This document shows, piece by piece, positions 17,508 through 27,150 of a stretch of DNA of 64,000 bases (position 1 is its first letter; each line of letters begins with the position of its first letter). The notes under the pieces are model-generated. The model was not told where the DNA came from, did not search any database, and saw only the letters and a list, made by a program, of their open reading frames with translations. Source of the stretch: Parasedimentitalea huanghaiensis (GTDB lineage Bacteria; Pseudomonadota; Alphaproteobacteria; Rhodobacterales; Rhodobacteraceae); assembly GCF_009753675.1 (NCBI RefSeq), contig NZ_WQLV01000002.1:1-64000 (forward strand). Reading direction: 5' to 3'. The translations under genes and the position numbers were made by a program.

Positions 17508-17994
17508 ATTACCAACATATGTATTGGAACGAGAATTTGATGCGCCCCGCGAAATGGTATGGCGCACCTGGACAGAGCCAGAATTGTTAGCCCGCTGGTA
17601 TGGCCCCGGCGCAGAAACCATAATTCACGAACTGAATGTTACACCGGGCGGGCTGTGGCTTAACGAAATGAAATGGGGCGGTAAGTCCAACTACGAACGC
17701 GTGGAATACACCAAGGTCGATCCACCCGCGCTGTTGGTCTGGCTCCACTCGACAGCAAATTCTGAATGGGAAGCTTCTGCTAATTCGATGATGCCAGATT
17801 GGCCTCTGGTGCTGCTCACCACTGTGACATTCACCGAGAAAGACGGCAAAACTCAACTCCGCCTCACCTGGCAACCTCATGAAGCCAGCGCAGCGGAACT
17901 TGCCTGCTTTGCCGCAGCTATTGGTGGAATGGACAAAGGTTGGGCATCCGGAATGGAAATTCTCGCCGAACTGTTGGTCGAGCTACAAGACTAG
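17500..17994 (+). CDS. SRPBCC/AHSA1-domain protein
   Basis: 164 residues with the START-like AHSA1 fold: REFDAPREMVWRTWTEPELLARWYG at the N-terminus, then VTFTEKDGKTQLRLTWQPHEAS and GGMDKGWASGMEILAELL. These proteins have a hydrophobic cavity and mostly unknown ligands. The overlap with the ArsR-family gene is a recurring pairing, and the AHSA1 protein may bind the signal or carry out the response. Followed by a terminator. Confidence 0.88.
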   Translation: MSELPTYVLEREFDAPREMVWRTWTEPELLARWYGPGAETIIHELNVTPGGLWLNEMKWGGKSNYERVEYTKVDPPALLVWLHSTANSEWEASANSMMPDWPLVLLTTVTFTEKDGKTQLRLTWQPHEASAAELACFAAAIGGMDKGWASGMEILAELLVELQD

Positions 17995-18027
17995 GCAAAG
18001 CCACCAAATCTACTCCACAACAAAGAT

Positions 18028-18057
18028 GCACCTGCCCCGCTGCTGGCAGGTGCTTTT
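18028..18057 (+). terminator. Rho-independent terminator after the ArsR/AHSA1 pair
   Basis: GCACCTGCC (18028-18036) pairs with GGCAGGTGC (18045-18053), followed by TTTT. It starts 33 bases after the AHSA1 stop. Confidence 0.9.
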
Positions 18058-18234
18058 CAAACGTTCCAATATCTGCCTCTTCCAGATCGGTTCGGCGTGA
18101 AGCTGTTGACCCATCTTCTGAGCTAAAACATTCAACACTGTGATTTGATGACTGGTCTTAAGGCACAGACTTGCTACATTACGCCCTGCCCCAGCTACAC
18201 TTACCACCAACAATCCAATGAAAGGCCGAATGCC

Positions 18235-18897
18235 GTGAAGTTTCAGTCAGTTGATATCGGAAAAGCGGCCTCAGCGGCGACCATAATCTTTCGCGCCCTG
18301 CGCAAGTCGATCATCGAGGGCGACCTGAGTGATGGTGATCCCCTACGCCAAGATGAAATCGCCCGTGCATTTAACACGTCCCGTATTCCAGTACGCGAAG
18401 CGATCACAATGCTGGAACAACAAGGGCTGGTTAAAGCAGTACGTTATAAAGGTGCTGTCGTGGCCTGCTTGTCGATGCAGGAAGCCGACGAAATATTTGA
18501 TTTCCGTTGCCTTTTGGAACCCGAGGTCATTCGCGCTGCAGTCCCTAAAATGACACCCGAAATATTGAACACTGCGCGCGGACATTTGGAACAGTTTGCG
18601 GCCGCTCAAGATCCAATGGAATATGGTAATCTGAACCGGCTCTTTCACTCAACCCTCTATGCTGCAAGTGAAATGCCTTACCATATCTCAGTAATAGAGA
18701 ACTCAATGGATCGGATCGACCGACACCTGAGGGCGCAATTGGTGATGACGGATGGCATTGAACGCAGCAACCAAGAGCATCTGGAAATTCTAAGTGCATG
18801 TGAAATTGGTGACGCTGAGAAAGCCGCGCAGCTAACCTATACTCACATTCACGACGCAATGGTTTCGCTACAGGAACAGTTGCAGTCCAGCAAATGA
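18235..18897 (+). CDS. GntR-family transcriptional regulator, FCD subfamily
   Basis: 220 residues. The winged helix at about 10-75 includes IFRALRKSIIEGDLSDGDPL and FNTSRIPVREAITMLEQQG. It is followed by an all-helical FCD effector domain with its metal and ligand histidines (LFHSTLY near the middle, QEHLEIL, YTHIHDAM). Such regulators control catabolism of organic acids or sugars. The start is a GTG at 18235 with GAAAGG upstream, which fits the family N-terminus. An in-frame ATG at 18145 would add about 30 unrelated residues. No obvious target gene is adjacent. Confidence 0.88.
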   Translation: MKFQSVDIGKAASAATIIFRALRKSIIEGDLSDGDPLRQDEIARAFNTSRIPVREAITMLEQQGLVKAVRYKGAVVACLSMQEADEIFDFRCLLEPEVIRAAVPKMTPEILNTARGHLEQFAAAQDPMEYGNLNRLFHSTLYAASEMPYHISVIENSMDRIDRHLRAQLVMTDGIERSNQEHLEILSACEIGDAEKAAQLTYTHIHDAMVSLQEQLQSSK

Positions 18898-18898
18898 A

Positions 18899-18918
18899 AC
18901 GGGGGCCGAAGCCCCCGA
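18899..18918 (+). terminator. Hairpin after the GntR gene
   Basis: CGGGGGC-CGAA-GCCCCCG immediately after the stop codon, with only a short pyrimidine stretch following. Probably the transcription end for the GntR gene. Confidence 0.7.
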
Positions 18919-19114
18919 TCTGTTCTCATAGCGAATGATAGCAAGCCACTTGTTGTGCATCACCTTCCAGTTCCCGCCGTGGAGGGCGGTAAGCATCCCA
19001 GACTGATTTCCTAGTGACGTTAATCGGTCATGCCGCGTTCACCTGCCGGATGAAAGCAAAAGAATTCGACACAACGCCAAGGAACTTGAGCAGTCGGGAG
19101 TGTGTTGCGAAACA

Positions 19115-20209
19115 TCAGCGACCCACAATGATCAGATCTTTGGGGAACTGGGTCAGTGACCGGTACCCTGTTTCGGTAATAAGCACATCATCTTCGATAC
19201 GCACGCCAAAATTGCCGACGTCATATAGACCCGGTTCATTGGTATAAACGGTGCCGGCAGGTAGAACCTGATGGTTGCCACGCATGATATACGGCGCTTC
19301 GTGAACGTCGCGTCCCAATCCGTGGCCAGTCTTCGTGCGGATACGGTCCGCATAGGGCGAAGCTTCCAGTACACCGGTAACAACATCGTCAATATCGTGC
19401 GCAGTCACACCGGCGCGGGTCATATCCAGACCAGCCAAATTGGCCGCAAGTACGGTGTTGTACACATCGCGCGCCTCGTCGCTCGGTTCACCCACAAACA
19501 CGGTTCGGGTAATATCGGCAGCAAACCCGTCCTTACGACCACCAAAATCAAATAGCAGCGGGTCGCCTTGCTGCACCTTGTAGTCGCCAGCGTGGGCATG
19601 TGGCATCGCGGAATTCGGACCAGCAACAACAATAGGTGAGAACGCCATTCCATCAGCCCCTTCGGAGAACAGAGCCTGGATCAGCGCACTTTCGATTTCT
19701 TTTTCGGTCTGTCCTACGCGCACACCATCAAGCACTCGGTGCAACGCACGCTCGGACAGAGCAATCGCAGCTTCCAGCGCGGCGACGTCTGCATCAGTCT
19801 TGATCATCCGCAATCCGGAAATTTCAACTTCGGCATCTATGATCTCCAGTTCGGGCTGCGCCTTTCTCAGCGCATGATGCACAAAAACCCGCATCACCTG
19901 ACCTTCGACAGCGAGCCGCCCCATGGGCATATGCTGCGCCAGCGCTGCAAAGGCATCCGCATACCCATCCTGATCGCGCCAATCGAACACTTCACCGTCA
20001 AATCCAACCAAATCCCAAGAGCTCAGCTCAAGATTGGGAACAATAGCAGCGGAAGGACCCTCTGCTGCAATGATCAGTACAAAGGGGCGCTCGTGGCTCA
20101 TAAAAGTATGACCCAGGGCGCGGGTGAAGTTGGGACCTGGAACCAGTGCCAGCGCATCAACAGCCAAAGTTTTGGCCAACTGGCGGTATTCGGTTAGTGA
20201 ATTCGGCAT
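19115..20209 (-). CDS. M24-family metallopeptidase, Xaa-Pro aminopeptidase type
   Basis: 364 residues. The N-terminal creatinase-like domain (about 1-140) precedes a pita-bread catalytic domain with all five dinuclear-metal ligands: two Asp in DFGGRKDGFAADITR, His in GHGLGRDVHEAPY, Glu in TNEPGLYD and Glu in GVRIEDDVLI. It should cleave X-Pro bonds or a related dipeptide in the cytoplasm. The start at 20209 has GGAGA upstream. The long reading to 20437 is non-coding leader. Confidence 0.9.
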   Translation of the reverse strand: MPNSLTEYRQLAKTLAVDALALVPGPNFTRALGHTFMSHERPFVLIIAAEGPSAAIVPNLELSSWDLVGFDGEVFDWRDQDGYADAFAALAQHMPMGRLAVEGQVMRVFVHHALRKAQPELEIIDAEVEISGLRMIKTDADVAALEAAIALSERALHRVLDGVRVGQTEKEIESALIQALFSEGADGMAFSPIVVAGPNSAMPHAHAGDYKVQQGDPLLFDFGGRKDGFAADITRTVFVGEPSDEARDVYNTVLAANLAGLDMTRAGVTAHDIDDVVTGVLEASPYADRIRTKTGHGLGRDVHEAPYIMRGNHQVLPAGTVYTNEPGLYDVGNFGVRIEDDVLITETGYRSLTQFPKDLIIVGR

Positions 20210-20727
20210 TGCTTGTCTCCGGAAAGCATTAATGTGAACCGAGGCCCGACTTGGGCTCCGGCTTGGTTCGGTTATCCAATTCGCCGGAAAACCCGCAGAA
20301 AATGTGGCCACTTGGTGGGTGAACTTTGTAGTCGCTGACTTTGTTGCACATTGGCATGTAAACAGACGAGTGCGCGATAGCCACCCCGCTCGCCCGCAGC
20401 TTTGGATACCAAGCCGAAGCATCAGGGGGGATTGCAAAAATCAGTTTGTCGATCCCGGCGTTGTCTTTCCAATAGCTATCATGCGCTTGATAAACAACTT
20501 ACGCATTCAGTTCATAGTGCATTCAATCTGCGATCTACACTGTCAATCCGTTCAAAGCCCAATCTTGCGCAGCTCATATGGGAAGGATTGAGCGCTAACG
20601 GCGACATATTATCAACCGCTTGCGCCCCCCCACCTTTGGATCCCCACTCAAAAAAGGCGCTAAAACGAAAAACTTCCCATTTTGACCTGATTTTGAACGT
20701 TTCCATCGGATGGAAGTAGGCATAATG
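20210..20727. other. Intergenic region with a 15-bp palindrome
   Basis: No credible gene. It separates the divergently read M24 peptidase and the metal-repressor genes. TTCCATC-G-GATGGAA at 20701-20715 is a perfect palindrome about 20 bases upstream of the repressor operator and could be a second regulatory site. Confidence 0.45.
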
Positions 20728-20756
20728 TTGACCTTATCCCCCCCAGGGGGATACAT
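20728..20756 (+). promoter_or_regulatory. Promoter and G/C-tract operator of the CsoR/RcnR-type repressor
   Basis: TTGACC (20728-20733) is a good -35. Overlapping the spacer and the -10 region is a perfect inverted repeat, TATCCCCC-CCA-GGGGGATA (20735-20753). G/C tracts flanked by A/T are how CsoR, RcnR and FrmR proteins recognise DNA. The repressor ATG is at 20762, only eight bases beyond, so binding would block both promoter and translation start. The -10 is weak. Confidence 0.75.
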
Positions 20757-20761
20757 GAAGT

Positions 20762-21028
20762 ATGTCCCAGTCCCATAAGCACAGCTCACACCCGCAAATC
20801 TCAGCGCGTCTAAAACGCGCCAATGGTCACCTGTCTGCGGTCATTGCCATGATCGCAGATGGCCGCCCATGTAATGACATTGCACAGCAACTACAGGCCG
20901 TTGAAAAGGCCATCACAAACGCCAAACGGGCGTTGATCCACGATCACATCGACCATTGCCTTGACTCAAACGACAGCGATCAAGTTATCGACACAAAAAG
21001 CTTCAAAGACATAACCAGGTATCTGTAA
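20762..21028 (+). CDS. CsoR/RcnR-family metal-sensing repressor
   Basis: 88 residues of the all-helical DUF156 fold. Candidate metal ligands are a Cys in GRPCNDIAQQL, then His and Cys in HDHIDHCL, spaced as the Cys-His-Cys triad of CsoR. The N-terminus HKHSSH adds histidines as in RcnR. Which metal it senses (Ni, Co, Cu) cannot be settled from this. It should repress its own promoter and the MFS exporter four bases downstream. Confidence 0.87.
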   Translation: MSQSHKHSSHPQISARLKRANGHLSAVIAMIADGRPCNDIAQQLQAVEKAITNAKRALIHDHIDHCLDSNDSDQVIDTKSFKDITRYL

Positions 21029-21031
21029 CCC

Positions 21032-22264
21032 ATGCTGAGCGTTCTTAAAAATCGAACCTACCGCCATTTATTCGCAGCTCAATTGATTGCACTCATGGGC
21101 ACCGGAATAGCGACTATAGCTCTTGCCCTGCTCGCATATGATCTGGCCGGAGACCGGGCTGGGTTGGTCCTTGGCATGGCGCTAACCATCAAAATGGTCA
21201 GCTATGTGACTATTGCGCCGATTGCCTCAGCATTGGCCGAAACCCGCTCTCGACGGGCCTGGTTGGTCAGTTTGGATGTCATCCGCGCCGCTGTCGCCTT
21301 GGCATTGCCTTTTGTAGACCAGATCTGGCAAATCTATGTACTGATCTTCATGCTACAGGCCTCTTCAGCAGCATTTACGCCAGCATTTCAGGCCTCGATC
21401 CCGGATGTGCTGCCAGATGAAGAAGACTATACAAACGCGCTATCACTGTCGCGGCTTGCATATGACCTGGAAAATCTAATTTCGCCTGCCCTGGCGGCTG
21501 CACTCCTGTCAGTCATGGCCTTTAGTACAATGTTCTTTGGCACAGCTCTTGGGTTCATAGCTTCGGCCTTACTGGTCCTGACCATTGCATTACCTTCGCC
21601 AAAACCAAGCCGCAGCCGCGGTATTTATGACCGCACAACCCGAGGGATACGCATCTATCTGACAACCCCGAGATTACGTGGGTTACTTGGGCTCAGCATG
21701 GTGGCATCGGCAACTGGCGCTATGGTAATTGTCAACACCGTGGTGGTGATACGCGGCGAACTCGGCCTGAGTGAGAACATGGTCGCACTGGTCCTGGCTA
21801 GCTTTGGTGCAGGCTCGATGCTTGCGGCCATGGTTCTACCGCGGCTTTTGTTACGTAGGTCAGACCGCCCTATTATGTCAGCAGGGGCCATCCTGGCAAT
21901 TTCTGCCCTAAGCTTCCTAGCGGTGAAAACGCAGTTGACCGGTCTGTCTCTGACAGCTGTGTCAATAACCTGGCTGGCAATCGGGATTGGCTATTCGGCA
22001 ATCCTGACCCCATCAGGTCGACTGCTGCGTCGGTCAGCCCAACCTGCGGACAGACCGGCCATTTTTGCGGCGCAATTCACACTGTCTCATGGCTGCTGGT
22101 TGGTGACCTACCCAATGTCTGGATGGCTGATGAGCCAGTATGGTATTGTGATCTCCCTTTGGGGATTGGCTGTACTGGGGTTGGCCGGGCTAGTTTTTGC
22201 CTGGCAACAATGGCCAGCGCAGGCCGAGCCCAATAGCGTCAGTTCCCCACCCAATCAGAACTAG
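21032..22264 (+). CDS. MFS efflux transporter, probably for metal ions (NreB-like)
   Basis: 410 residues with about twelve hydrophobic helices. The N-terminus LKNRTYRHLFAAQLIALMGTG and the central SIPDVLPDEEDYTNALSLSR (PDxxxxxxNAL pattern) place it in the MFS drug/metal group that includes the nickel exporter NreB. A long histidine-rich tail such as some NreB proteins have is absent. Three bases separate it from the metal repressor, so metal-induced efflux is the likely role. The substrate is inferred. Confidence 0.8.
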   Translation: MLSVLKNRTYRHLFAAQLIALMGTGIATIALALLAYDLAGDRAGLVLGMALTIKMVSYVTIAPIASALAETRSRRAWLVSLDVIRAAVALALPFVDQIWQIYVLIFMLQASSAAFTPAFQASIPDVLPDEEDYTNALSLSRLAYDLENLISPALAAALLSVMAFSTMFFGTALGFIASALLVLTIALPSPKPSRSRGIYDRTTRGIRIYLTTPRLRGLLGLSMVASATGAMVIVNTVVVIRGELGLSENMVALVLASFGAGSMLAAMVLPRLLLRRSDRPIMSAGAILAISALSFLAVKTQLTGLSLTAVSITWLAIGIGYSAILTPSGRLLRRSAQPADRPAIFAAQFTLSHGCWLVTYPMSGWLMSQYGIVISLWGLAVLGLAGLVFAWQQWPAQAEPNSVSSPPNQN

Positions 22265-22367
22265 GTGCTAAAGGGGGTAGAGCCTACGGATGATTTTCTA
22301 CGAAAATAATCGGTCGCAAAGGACGACTATATATGAAAATTCGTCCAAATTGGAACGAGTTACGCGA

Positions 22368-23891
22368 TCAAACATTTTGGCCGTCACCTTCGTTCGTGGC
22401 TGTCATTTTGACCCCGTAGCCCCATAGCTTACGTGCATGTTTCAGCACCTCTTCACAATTAACAGTATCCAACTGAATGCCATTGCGCACCAAATGCGTC
22501 AGCTTCAACTCTCTGTCACCACGCAAGTCCACATCGGTTACCTGAATATCCGGTTCCAGATGGGCCAGGTTATAGGATTGGGCTAAATCACGGCGAATAT
22601 CCCGATAGCCCGCCCGATTATGTATCTGGCTGACCAGTAGACTGGGATGTTTGGCGTCATTGGTAAGGGTGAAGAGTTTGAATTTGCGGATGAGGTGCGG
22701 AGACAGGAATTGCTGAATAAAACTCTCATCCCTGTAATTTGCCCAGGCATGCCGCAGCACCCCCCTCCAGTCAGGGTCTCCCGCAAAATCGGAGAACCAT
22801 TCGCGATCTTCATCGGTTGGTGATTGGCATATCCGTCTGATATCCACCATCATTGCAAAGCCCAGCGCGTAGGGATTGATGCCCCCATATCTTGGATCGT
22901 CATACTCCGGTTGCAGCACAACATTGGTATGACTGTGCATCATTTCCATATATGCACCCTGCGTCAGCTGACCCCGCTCATGAAGCTTATTGATGATGTA
23001 GTAATGCACAAAAGTCGCGCAACCTTCATTCATCACCTTGGTCTGTTTTTGCGGGTACAGGTACTGCGCTAGGCAACGTACAATGCGCAGAATTTCGCGC
23101 TGCCACGACCGTAGGATCGGGCTGTTTTTCTCAAGGAAGTACAGAATGTTTTCCTGCGGCAAGTTCAGCTCTTTTTGTCGGGCACTGATCTGTGGGTCTT
23201 CATCCTCGCCGTCCTCGTCCTCATGACGCATTGTGCTGTCTGTCCACAAATCCAGCAAGCTCTGGCTACTTTCATACCCATCACGTACCCGCTGCATCGC
23301 CTGCCTCTCCGCAGCGGTGGGCTGCGGTGGGCGTCCATACCGAAACACCCCTTGTGCTTGCATCGCATGGGCGGCATCCAAAATCTCTTCAACTGCGTCC
23401 AGTCCGTAACGCTCTTCGCATGCAGAAATGTAGTTTTTTGCAAAAGCCAAGTAGTCATGGATCCCGGCCGCATCGGTCCATTGCAGAAACAGATAGTTGT
23501 TCTTAAAGAAATGGTTATGCCCAAAAGCCGCATGTGCCATCACCAGCGTCTGCATCGCCATGGTATTTTCTTCCATGTTGTAACTGATGCAGGGGTTTGA
23601 GTTTATGACGATCTCATAAGCCAGTCCCTGTCGACCCGTCCTATACAACGTATCATCGCGGACAAAATGTTTGCCGAATGACCAGTGTTGATACATCAGT
23701 GGCAGCCCCGCGCAGGAGTAGGCATCCAGCATTTGCTCGGACGAAATGATCTCTATCTGGTTTGGATAAATTTCCAGTCCCAGATCGTTCAGCGCGATGT
23801 CCTCAATCGCGTCGCGCGCCTTCTCCATCAGTTCAAATGTCCATTCTGGCCCGTCAAACAACACCTTGTTGGTGGTTTCAGCTGCCTGCAT
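22368..23891 (-). CDS. SpoVR-family protein
   Basis: 507 residues, the full family length. Conserved landmarks include AYSCAGLPLMYQHWSFGKHF, EIVINSNPCISYNMEEN and NEGCATFVHYYI. The biochemical role is unknown. SpoVR proteins are encoded next to PrkA and YeaH in many proteobacteria and are linked to starvation or stress response. The start overlaps the YeaH gene by 14 bases, so the trio is one operon. Confidence 0.95.
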   Translation of the reverse strand: MQAAETTNKVLFDGPEWTFELMEKARDAIEDIALNDLGLEIYPNQIEIISSEQMLDAYSCAGLPLMYQHWSFGKHFVRDDTLYRTGRQGLAYEIVINSNPCISYNMEENTMAMQTLVMAHAAFGHNHFFKNNYLFLQWTDAAGIHDYLAFAKNYISACEERYGLDAVEEILDAAHAMQAQGVFRYGRPPQPTAAERQAMQRVRDGYESSQSLLDLWTDSTMRHEDEDGEDEDPQISARQKELNLPQENILYFLEKNSPILRSWQREILRIVRCLAQYLYPQKQTKVMNEGCATFVHYYIINKLHERGQLTQGAYMEMMHSHTNVVLQPEYDDPRYGGINPYALGFAMMVDIRRICQSPTDEDREWFSDFAGDPDWRGVLRHAWANYRDESFIQQFLSPHLIRKFKLFTLTNDAKHPSLLVSQIHNRAGYRDIRRDLAQSYNLAHLEPDIQVTDVDLRGDRELKLTHLVRNGIQLDTVNCEEVLKHARKLWGYGVKMTATNEGDGQNV

Positions 23892-25215
23892 GCTGCGCCC
23901 CTTTTATTTTGGGTAAAAAGAACTCCCGGAATATTGGATAGATATGAGAGGGCAGCGAGACCCTCTGCATTTCAAAATGCTGAACTTTGCTTTTCACCTG
24001 TCTGTAGGCCTGCCAAAGATCTTCACCAGCTTCTGCATTGCTTAACAGCATGTCGGCGTCTTCATCGACGATTTCGACATAAGCATAAAACTGACAAACC
24101 GGCAGCAGGTCCTGTAACAGCAGAGTCTTGCACCGCTGCGAGTCATTGCCAAAGTTTTCCCCGTCTGACGCCTGGGCACCATAGATGTTCCACTCATCTG
24201 TCGGATAGCGGTCTGCAATAACCTCTTTCATTTTCTCCAACGCTGTTGAAACAATAGTCCCTCCGGTTTCGCGGGCATAGAAGAACGCCTCTTCGTCTAC
24301 TTCCTGAGCGTGATGGGTGTGGCGAATAAACACAATCTCAGTCTGCTCATAGCCTCGTGTAAGAAACAGATGCAGCAGCAGGAAAAACCGCTTCGCCAGG
24401 TCTTTTTCACGCTCTTGCATAGAGCCGGAAACATCCATCAGGCAGAATACAACAGCCTTGGAGTTACGGATCTTTTCAGGAACATAGGTATCAAATCGTA
24501 AATCCAACGGATCGATGTATCCAACCACGCGGCGTTTACGTTCGATGCCTTCCAGACGCGCCTGCAACTCTTGCAACAGTTTCTGCTGCTTGGCCGTCAA
24601 AGGCTCTTTCATCTCCAGTTCTTCTATCTGGCTTTCTATCTGTTTCTGGGCCGCCATGGTTGGCCGCTGCAAGGCGATACGGCGCCCCAGAGAATTGCGC
24701 ATGGTGCGAACTAAATTCAGGTTATTAGGGGATCCGGCCGTGGTCAGCCCAGCGCGGCGTGTACCAACAGTAAGCGTTTCAAAGGTGTTCTTTTCAACCA
24801 GATCCGGAAGTTCCAGCCCATCGAACAGGATCTCCAGGTATTCGTCCTGCGACAGGGTAAAGGAGAATTCATCCTCCCCCTCGCCATCTTCGGACGCCTT
24901 ACTCCCGCCCTGCCCCGCCCCACCTTGAGGTCGCGGGATGGTGTCACCAACCACAAATTCCTTGTTGCCCGGCAACACATGGTGACGCAGACCACCTGTG
25001 GCAGAGTGGGCCAGGCGCGGCTCCTTTAACCCTTTGGCAGGGATAGTGACTTTTTCACCCTCATTCGGATCACCACTGTCCTGCTGCAAAGTTTTGCCGC
25101 GCACAGATCGGTCAACGCGCTCTTTGATGTTGTCGCGTGCCCGGCGTAGGAACCGTTGCCGGTTGCCAAGACTTTTACCCTTTGGGTTGCGGCGCCTGTC
25201 AATGAAGTGATGCAT
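23878..25215 (-). CDS. YeaH/YhbH-family protein (DUF444) with VWA-like domain
   Basis: 445 residues. The basic N-terminus begins MHHFIDRRRNPKGKSLGNRQ, the family signature. A glycine-rich and acidic linker follows, then a von Willebrand A-like fold with a MIDAS motif DVSGSMQE. It is the middle gene of the prkA-yeaH-spoVR stress operon, starting directly after the prkA stop. The function is not known biochemically. Confidence 0.94.
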   Translation of the reverse strand: MHHFIDRRRNPKGKSLGNRQRFLRRARDNIKERVDRSVRGKTLQQDSGDPNEGEKVTIPAKGLKEPRLAHSATGGLRHHVLPGNKEFVVGDTIPRPQGGAGQGGSKASEDGEGEDEFSFTLSQDEYLEILFDGLELPDLVEKNTFETLTVGTRRAGLTTAGSPNNLNLVRTMRNSLGRRIALQRPTMAAQKQIESQIEELEMKEPLTAKQQKLLQELQARLEGIERKRRVVGYIDPLDLRFDTYVPEKIRNSKAVVFCLMDVSGSMQEREKDLAKRFFLLLHLFLTRGYEQTEIVFIRHTHHAQEVDEEAFFYARETGGTIVSTALEKMKEVIADRYPTDEWNIYGAQASDGENFGNDSQRCKTLLLQDLLPVCQFYAYVEIVDEDADMLLSNAEAGEDLWQAYRQVKSKVQHFEMQRVSLPSHIYPIFREFFLPKIKGAQHAGS

Positions 25216-27150
25216 CTAGCCCGCCTTGTTCACCCGCATGTACCATTCAACCAGCCGCCGAACTTGACGGTCGGTGTAACCATGGCTTCGCATACGATCG
25301 ACAAACTCAAGATGCTTGCCCTCAGTTTTACTGTCTTTTTTGCTGCCAAAACTGATCACCGGTAGCAGTTCTTCGACCTGTGAGAACATGTGGCGTTCAA
25401 TTACGTCTCTTAGCTTTTCATAAGAGTTCCATGCCGGGTTACTGCCACTGTTCGCGCGATGACGCAGTGCAAACTTGACCACTTCGTTCCGGAAATCCTT
25501 AGGATTGGCGATACCCACGGGTTTCTCGATCTTGCTAAGCTCACTGTCCAAAACATCACGATCATACAACTGGCCTGTATCTGGATCCTTATAGTCCTGC
25601 TCTTCAATCCAGGCATCCGCATATGAAATGTAGCGATCAAACACGTTCTGCCCGTATTCGGAATAGCTCTCCAGATAGGCTTTTTGGATCTCGTTACCGA
25701 TGAACTCTTCATAGCGAGGAGCCAGCTCAGTCTTGATGAACTCCAGATACAGCGTCTCGGTCTCTTGCGGGAACTGCTCACGCTTGATCATCTGTTCCAG
25801 AACAAACATCAGATGCACTGGATCCGCAGCCAGCTCTTCAGTGTCAAAATTAAACACCGAGCTCAGGACCTTAAATGCAAATCGGGTAGAAACCCCTGTC
25901 ATGCCCTCATCAACGCCAGCCCGATCTTGATACTCCTGCACTGTCTTGGCTTTGGGGTCTGTATCTTTCAGGCTTTCGCCATCGTAGACCCTCATCTTAG
26001 AATAAAGATTGGAATTTTCATGTGGCTTCAAACGGGACAAGACTGAGAAGCGGCTGAGAATTTTCAACGTCTCCGGGGCACAGGGCGCAACTTTCAGCTC
26101 ACTGTTGTCCAAGAGTTTTGCGTATATTTTCGCTTCTTCCGTAACGCGCAGGCAATAGGGCACTTTGACGATACTTACACGGTCAATAAAGGCCTCGTTG
26201 TTTTTGTTGTTCTTAAAGTTCTGCCATTCACTTTCATTTGAGTGCGCTAACACCAATCCGTTAAAGGGGATGGCACCAAAGCTCTCGGTGCCCATATAGT
26301 TGCCTTCTTGGGTGGCGGTCAGCAATGGATGCAACATCTTGATCGGAGCTTTGAACATTTCGACAAATTCCATCACCCCCTGCGTCGACCGGTTTAGCCC
26401 ACCCGAAAAACTATAGGCGTCCGGGTTATCCTGGCTAAAGTGTTCCAGCATGCGAATGTCGACCTTCCCAACCAAGGTCGAAATATCCTGATTGTTCTCA
26501 TCACCGGGCTCGACTTTGGCGACACAAATCCGACGCAGCCGCGAGGGATGTAGGCGCACCACCGAGAACCGGTTGATATCACCATCAAATTCATCCAGTC
26601 GCTGCACCGCCCAGGGTGACATCAACCCAGGAAGCCTGTGCAGGGCAACACCATATTCCTGCTCCAGTATTTTGCCCATACGAACCGGGTCAAACAGCCC
26701 CAGTGGTGATTCAAAAATCGGCGAAATTTTATCGCCAGCCTTTAGGACATAAATAGGCTCATCTTCAACCAGACGCTTCAGACGTTCCGCCAGAGAGGAT
26801 TTGCCACCTCCAACCGGTCCTAGAAGATACAATATCTGCTTACGCTCTTCCAAACCCTGGGCTGCGTAGCGAAAAAAGCCCACGATGCGTTCTATGGTAT
26901 CATCCATGCCATAGAAATCTTTGAATGCGGCATAGCGCTTGATAGTGCGGTTTTGAAAAATCGGACCCAACCGTGCGTCTTTGGATGTATCCACCAGCTC
27001 TTCCTGGCCAATAGCTTTCAACATCCGTTCCGCAACACTGGCATATAAGCCAGGGTCATCGCGGCACCCGTTCAAATAGTCCTGCAGTGACATTTCCTGT
27101 TCACGTGTTTCGCCGTACTGCTCGGCAAAAAGTTCGGCAAGGTCTTTCAT
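25216..27150 (-). CDS. prkA: PrkA-type serine protein kinase / AAA protein
   Basis: 644 residues. The AAA-type N-terminal domain carries a Walker A motif LGPVGGGKSSLAERL. The C-terminal part carries the PrkA kinase domain, related to HPr kinases. In enterobacteria the orthologue (YeaG) acts in nitrogen-starvation and stationary-phase physiology. First gene of the trio, with AGGAGG twelve bases before the ATG. Confidence 0.95.
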   Translation of the reverse strand: MKDLAELFAEQYGETREQEMSLQDYLNGCRDDPGLYASVAERMLKAIGQEELVDTSKDARLGPIFQNRTIKRYAAFKDFYGMDDTIERIVGFFRYAAQGLEERKQILYLLGPVGGGKSSLAERLKRLVEDEPIYVLKAGDKISPIFESPLGLFDPVRMGKILEQEYGVALHRLPGLMSPWAVQRLDEFDGDINRFSVVRLHPSRLRRICVAKVEPGDENNQDISTLVGKVDIRMLEHFSQDNPDAYSFSGGLNRSTQGVMEFVEMFKAPIKMLHPLLTATQEGNYMGTESFGAIPFNGLVLAHSNESEWQNFKNNKNNEAFIDRVSIVKVPYCLRVTEEAKIYAKLLDNSELKVAPCAPETLKILSRFSVLSRLKPHENSNLYSKMRVYDGESLKDTDPKAKTVQEYQDRAGVDEGMTGVSTRFAFKVLSSVFNFDTEELAADPVHLMFVLEQMIKREQFPQETETLYLEFIKTELAPRYEEFIGNEIQKAYLESYSEYGQNVFDRYISYADAWIEEQDYKDPDTGQLYDRDVLDSELSKIEKPVGIANPKDFRNEVVKFALRHRANSGSNPAWNSYEKLRDVIERHMFSQVEELLPVISFGSKKDSKTEGKHLEFVDRMRSHGYTDRQVRRLVEWYMRVNKAG

